This document shows positions 37,441-41,176 of a stretch of DNA of 41,176 bases, piece by piece. Below the pieces are notes generated by a model. The model did no database searches. It was given only the letters and a program-made list of their open reading frames with translations, and was not told the DNA's origin. Source of the DNA: a virus; IMG/VR virus record IMGVR_UViG_3300036770_003412, positions 1 through 41,176 of that record, one strand, 5' to 3'. Both the position numbers and the translations under genes were made by a program. The stretch's first letter is position 1, and the number at the start of each line of letters is the position of its first letter.

Positions 37441-38534
37441 GTGTAGGCTCCCGATACCATCCACGTCGTCGCCGCCGTCTTGACGATCGTCACAAGGCTC
37501 GATGCAGCGATCGTGCGACTGCCCGTCCCCGCAATGCCGTCACCGCGATTGAGCGTGTCGGTCGTGATGGCGAGGGTGATGGCGCCCGCGCCCGGCTCGT
37601 TGATGACCGTGATGGCCGTGCCTACGGGGAAGGCGACGGTCCCATTTGCCGGGATCGTGTAGGTGTGCGTGGAGGCGCTCGCGTGGCGGATGATGCCGCC
37701 CTCGTCGCCGATCGCGAACGTGTAGTCCGCGTCTTGCGTGGCGACCGGAAGGCCGCGCGTTCCCGTCTCCCGAGCGGAGGGGAGGCCCGTGACGCGGCCA
37801 TTCGTGACCGCGCGATAGTTCGTGTTGTCGCTCTGGATGAGGGCCCACTCGCCCGTGCGCAGGACGAGGGCCGTACCGCCGGCGCCGTTGATGTTGCTCG
37901 TCGTGGGCGTAATCGTGACGGTCCCGGCGCCGATGTTCTCGTGCCAGGAATACCAGCCGGCGCCGAAGGTCGTGCTGTTCGCTTGCGGCAACGTGACGGC
38001 GACGGCGCTGCCGTTGGCGTACGTGATCCACTTGCCGCGGTCGCTCGTGAGGACGGTGTAGGTCGTGCCCGTCTGCGCGTTGCGCAGGATGCCCGACGCA
38101 GATCCGACATAGGACGTCGTGCCGACGAGCATCATGTTCGTGCCGTCGTAGGCGACGAGGACCATGTCGCCCGTGGCCCAGGCCGGGACGGGCAGTGCGC
38201 CGCCGCCCTGCGCGACGATCGTCTTCGTGCCGAGGCTGGAGACGTTGAGGGTCGGGTTCGAGACCGTGTTGGCCGCGCCCGCCTTGAAGAGGTAACGCTG
38301 GTTCGTCGCGTAGGCGCCGACCGTGGGCGTCGTGGTCAGTGTGACGGCGTCCGCCGTTCCGCCGACCGTGCCGGATATGGTGCCCGCCGTGATCTGGTCA
38401 TACCACTCCTTGACGTCCGCCATGAGGGCGCGCGCGGAATTGTTGACCGATGAGGGTGTCTGGCCCTCGGCAAAATTGATACTATCGACGCTGGCGTTGG
38501 AGCCCGCCGTCGTGGACCAGTTCTTGACGCTCAT
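37437..38534 (-). CDS. Tail fibre protein
   Basis: This 365-residue product starts MSVKNWSTTAGSNASVDSIN, then FAEGQTPSSVNNSARALMADVKEWYDQI, a virion-attachment-type N-terminus widely shared by phage fibre proteins. The rest is a Gly/Thr/Ala/Val beta-rich shaft (TVGAYATNQRYLFKAG, YLPQANST-like segments, GKWITYANGSAVAVTLPQ). There is no chaperone domain or beta-helix pattern. ATG 38534 overlaps the stop of a short upstream frame as ATGA and has no strong ribosome-binding site of its own. Confidence 0.85.
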   Translation of the reverse strand: MSVKNWSTTAGSNASVDSINFAEGQTPSSVNNSARALMADVKEWYDQITAGTISGTVGGTADAVTLTTTPTVGAYATNQRYLFKAGAANTVSNPTLNVSSLGTKTIVAQGGGALPVPAWATGDMVLVAYDGTNMMLVGTTSYVGSASGILRNAQTGTTYTVLTSDRGKWITYANGSAVAVTLPQANSTTFGAGWYSWHENIGAGTVTITPTTSNINGAGGTALVLRTGEWALIQSDNTNYRAVTNGRVTGLPSARETGTRGLPVATQDADYTFAIGDEGGIIRHASASTHTYTIPANGTVAFPVGTAITVINEPGAGAITLAITTDTLNRGDGIAGTGSRTIAASSLVTIVKTAATTWMVSGAYT

Positions 38535-38584
38535 GTTTTTTTTTCCGAGGTGTAGACCGTGACCGATGCCGTCGCCGCCGCCAT
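38531..38584 (-). CDS. Possible short leader ORF coupled to the tail fibre gene
   Basis: The 17-residue frame MAAATASVTVYTSEKKT ends with TGA overlapping the fibre start (ATGA, 38531-38534). The frame is open further upstream, with possible non-ATG starts, encoding SRIDLQTIIARLK before it. The fibre gene lacks a strong ribosome-binding site of its own, which would suit coupling. The true start is unknown and the frame could be fortuitous. Confidence 0.35.
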   Translation of the reverse strand: MAAATASVTVYTSEKKT

Positions 38585-38612
38585 CTTCAATCTTGCAATG
38601 ATGGTCTGGAGA

Positions 38613-40367
38613 TCAATACGCGAGAAGCCCAGGCTGGACGGGGATAGGAGGCCGCTGCATTGCGCCAACTGCCTGAATGCCAGCGCCGACAGGCGGTGCG
38701 AGGCCTGCCGGGGCAGGTCGTGCGCCCTGCATGGCGCGGGCTCTGTCGGCGGCTTTCTGGAGCATCATCCGCATGAGGGTCTGGCTCTCGAGCAGCCCCC
38801 TCGTCCCCATCGGGATTGACGCCGCCAAAGCCGCGCCTCCAGCCGCAGGAAGGCCGGCGGTGCCAGCAGCAAGACCAGCCATGGTTCCGCCGGCACTGCT
38901 CACAAGGCCGGCGCCAAGAAGACGTTCAGCCGTTCCCGACGATGGTACGGGCTTGAGGACGTTTTTGCCCGCCTTGCCGAGGGCCCCCAGTGTGCCGCGC
39001 ACGCCGCCCGTCTCGTTGACAACGCGATTGAGCAATCCGCCCGGAGAGATCTCGTCCGTGCCGCTGAGTTGGGCTGGACGCTTCAGGATCATCATATTCC
39101 GATACTGGCCCTTCGCCTGCGAGATCGCTGGCTGGATGCCGCTCGGCGAATTGCGCGAGAGACTATCCTCCATGGCGTCGCGCATGGCCCTGCCGAACGC
39201 AGCGACCTTTGGGTCCGTGCTGTCAAGGGCGTTGCTGAGAGCGCTCTTGGAGTTGCGCATGATCATGTTCCAGAACACGTCGCCAGGGACGCCATTCGGG
39301 TGCTTCGCGAGGACGTCAACGGCCTCGTTCAGAGCCGATTGAATGTATCCCCTCTGTGCCGGCTGGAGAGCCCTCGCCGCCTCGTCGTCGATGCCGGCCA
39401 AGGCGTTTATAAGCTCATCGTCTGCGGGGACGATGGCGTTCTTGTAGAGGCTCTCGAGCTTGCCGCCCAAACGGCGCTGCGTGCTGTCGAGAACACTCTG
39501 CGTAATGTCGTCGGTGTTGGCGCCCATCGTGCGAGCGGCTGCGCGCGTGAAGGCAGCAGCCTGCTTCTCTGCGGCCTGATTGCCGAAGAGGCTCGTTTTT
39601 CGCGACATGTCCCACAAGTTCTGAATGAACGGGTTGCTCGCGGCCTGACCCGGATAGACCGGCACGCCCTGGCTCATCAAGTAGCGCGTCTGCGCGGCGC
39701 GCTTCGGGTCGATGCGCGGCACCATTGCACTCGCGCCAGAGGCGATGCCCTGCACAAGAAGCGGGGCTCCGACAGCGGCGACGAGCGGGGCGACGCTGCT
39801 CTCAGGGAATGCATCGCGCGCGCCTTGGAAGGCGAGGCCACCAAGGACCGTCTGACCGGCGGTGGTGAGAGAACTCGCGCCCCCGGTCGGGATTGATCCG
39901 CCAAGGAACTCACCCGCCGTGCGCGCGTAGCGGCCAACATTCGTCTTCGGGGCGCTGGGATCGGCAAGATTGAGCTGGTTGCGATATAGGGAGCGGACGC
40001 TTTCTGAACCGATCGGGTTTTCGCGCATGGCGCGCGCAAGTTGCTCGTCTGACAAAGCTGTCGGAGCAGGAGCCGGGCGCCCCTTGTCCTCGGCATTCAG
40101 GCGCATGATCCGGTCGTAGCCCTTTCGACCGACATTGCCCAGCCACATCGGCAAGTCGCCCAAGATCGTGCCGGGGGACTTGATGAGGCCCTCCATCGTT
40201 CCGGTATAACCCTGCCAGGCTGCGTCCTTCAGCGTATCAATGACGCTGGGCGCTTGCGGCGTGTTGAGGTAAGGGTTCTTTGATGGCGCCGCGGGCTTTG
40301 CACCCTGCGCGCCTGCCGGCTGGTTCGGGATGACCCATTGGTCTTTGAGGTATGGGTTCTCGGCCAT
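38613..40367 (-). CDS. Large ejection / internal virion protein
   Basis: This 584-residue product starts MAENPYLKDQWVIPNQPAG and repeats NPYL at about 31-34. It is Ala/Gly/Pro-rich with long helical segments (AAFTRAAARTMGANTDDITQ, AQRGYIQSALNEAVDVLAKH). Its C-terminus has hydrophobic Ala/Gly/Leu-rich helices (LLGAGLVSSAGGTMAGLAAG, GGAALAASIPMG). That layout is common in podovirus ejection proteins that form the channel for DNA entry. It directly follows the transglycosylase gene, overlapping its stop by one base (TAATG). A named family is not claimed. Confidence 0.8.
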   Translation of the reverse strand: MAENPYLKDQWVIPNQPAGAQGAKPAAPSKNPYLNTPQAPSVIDTLKDAAWQGYTGTMEGLIKSPGTILGDLPMWLGNVGRKGYDRIMRLNAEDKGRPAPAPTALSDEQLARAMRENPIGSESVRSLYRNQLNLADPSAPKTNVGRYARTAGEFLGGSIPTGGASSLTTAGQTVLGGLAFQGARDAFPESSVAPLVAAVGAPLLVQGIASGASAMVPRIDPKRAAQTRYLMSQGVPVYPGQAASNPFIQNLWDMSRKTSLFGNQAAEKQAAAFTRAAARTMGANTDDITQSVLDSTQRRLGGKLESLYKNAIVPADDELINALAGIDDEAARALQPAQRGYIQSALNEAVDVLAKHPNGVPGDVFWNMIMRNSKSALSNALDSTDPKVAAFGRAMRDAMEDSLSRNSPSGIQPAISQAKGQYRNMMILKRPAQLSGTDEISPGGLLNRVVNETGGVRGTLGALGKAGKNVLKPVPSSGTAERLLGAGLVSSAGGTMAGLAAGTAGLPAAGGAALAASIPMGTRGLLESQTLMRMMLQKAADRARAMQGARPAPAGLAPPVGAGIQAVGAMQRPPIPVQPGLLAY

Positions 40368-41176
40368 TACTTGCCCTCCTTCAGCGCGCGATCGGCGGCA
40401 CCCTCGCCGAAGGCCGCGTCGAAGAGGGCCTTCTCTTCAGGCGTCGGGTTGGCCTTGAGCCTCTGGATGTGAGCCGGATTGATCTGGGCGCCGAGCATCT
40501 GCTGAAGCTCGCCCGGCTTGAAGAGGGGGTTGGCCTCGTACCATGAAGCCATCTCATCTTCGAAGCCGTCGTCGAAGAAGCCGCCCTTCTTGCCGCGATA
40601 GGCGCGCGCCATCTTGGCGACTTGCTGGTCGCGCTTGTAGGCGCGCTTGTAGAACTCAATAAGGACCTTGTTACCTCCCGGCGTCTTCTCGAAGCCGGGC
40701 GGCATGCTCATCAGGAACTGCCTGTCTGCGTCCGACATCGCGCCAGGCATGCCCTCGCCGCTTGCCGTTGAGCGGAAAGTCAGCGCCATCTGACTGATGA
40801 GGCTGTCCGCGACATCTGCGGCGGAGGCCTTCTCGTCGAGGCCCTCAATGCCGATCAGGGCGCCGATCTTGACGAGGTCCTTCGTAAGGTTGCCGCCCGC
40901 GCCCGTGTAGACGCGGCCAAGCATGTCCTGCATGACGTTGAGCCGGTCAATCTTGCGTTGCGCCTCGTTTCCAGCCTTCGTGATCTGCCCGTAATTGTCG
41001 GCGAACTGCTTGCCTAGCTCCTCTTGGAACTTCTTGTTGTCCGCAGCGCCGATCTCATCTTGAAGCTTCTGCTGGTCGCCCGCACGCCGACGCGCATCGG
41101 CCTCGATCTCGCGATTGCGCGCGAGGATGTCCTTCTGGACCTCGAGGCTGTAAGCGTCCGTCTGCCGATCGCGCTG
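40367..41176 (-). CDS. Virion-associated lytic transglycosylase, C-terminal part (continuation across the junction)
   Basis: This is the C-terminal part of the 623-residue protein begun at 1243. Bases 40996-41176 duplicate 1-181, so the true new sequence begins at 40995. This part encodes a long helical segment (KKFQEELGKQFADNYGQITKAG, then LNVMQDML), a domain containing GYGQI-type and DSLISQMALTF regions, and KKGGFFDDGFEDEMASWYEANPLF near the end. The stop is TAA at 40367-40369, overlapping the ejection protein's ATG. An ATG at 40933 inside this segment is internal and not the real start. Confidence 0.88.
   Translation of the reverse strand, partial: QRDRQTDAYSLEVQKDILARNREIEADARRRAGDQQKLQDEIGAADNKKFQEELGKQFADNYGQITKAGNEAQRKIDRLNVMQDMLGRVYTGAGGNLTKDLVKIGALIGIEGLDEKASAADVADSLISQMALTFRSTASGEGMPGAMSDADRQFLMSMPPGFEKTPGGNKVLIEFYKRAYKRDQQVAKMARAYRGKKGGFFDDGFEDEMASWYEANPLFKPGELQQMLGAQINPAHIQRLKANPTPEEKALFDAAFGEGAADRALKEGK
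40996..41176. repeat. Right copy of imperfect terminal direct repeat
   Basis: This repeats 1-181. Mismatches are C128/G41123, A130/G41125, A156/T41151 and G157/A41152. The first pair is synonymous (both Leu). The second pair changes residue 363 from Leu (left copy) to Tyr (right copy). Confidence 0.93.

Overview
The window is one essentially complete genome of a temperate, tailed bacteriophage, most likely a short-tailed (podovirus-type) phage. Its first 181 bases recur at its end (1-181 and 40996-41176, four mismatches). The contig is therefore a circular or circularly permuted genome of about 40,995 bp opened inside a gene. A 623-residue lytic transglycosylase gene runs across the junction (1243 down to 1, then on from 40995 to 40367). 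High G+C, dense ATGA/TGATG gene overlaps, and an attP carrying the 3' half of a tRNA-Val(CAC) suggest a G+C-rich proteobacterial host, probably an alphaproteobacterium (inference).

Late region, minus strand, about 24.0 kb down to 1 and then 40995 down to 35.3 kb. In transcription order: small terminase, HNH endonuclease, large terminase, a small basic protein, a large polyvalent protein with a HEIQH zincin motif, a small coiled-coil protein, a P22-like portal, a fibre-associated protein, a 1507-residue tail fibre/tailspike, a paralogue of the fibre-associated protein, a very small gene, a protein with 40-residue repeats, a small head protein, scaffold, SU10-type major capsid protein, decoration-like proteins, tail adaptor, tail nozzle, small virion proteins, a GNAT-like protein, a peptidase S74-type protein, two proteins sharing one N-terminal module (the second being the transglycosylase), an ejection protein, a second tail-fibre locus, an M15-type endolysin, two membrane proteins of holin type, and overlapping Rz/Rz1 spanins. 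One plus-strand gene (19007-19240) sits alone inside this region.

Early leftward region, minus strand, 28.5-24.16 kb: a DnaA-domain-IV-like protein, a DUF1064-type nuclease, two small genes, a CHC2/TOPRIM primase, a RepA-like helicase, a 330-bp non-coding stretch with iteron-like 11-mers, G-runs and poly-T tracts (candidate replication origin), and an unassigned gene. A rho-independent terminator flanked by alternative dyads separates this unit from the terminase genes and is a plausible antitermination point.

Rightward region, plus strand, 28.6-35.4 kb: a CI/LexA-type repressor (HTH plus S24 peptidase) with GCACACT-type repeats on both sides, then an overlapping operon of small proteins, a PD-(D/E)XK exonuclease, a probable ssDNA-binding/replication accessory protein, a winged-helix-like protein, a PAPS-reductase-like protein interrupted by an in-frame amber codon, an excisionase-like HTH protein and a tyrosine integrase. 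The attP follows, bracketed by two identical 15-bp palindromes. Beyond attP is a separately promoted three-gene cassette that converges on the spanin genes.

Family assignments come from recognising motifs by eye; no database search was run.
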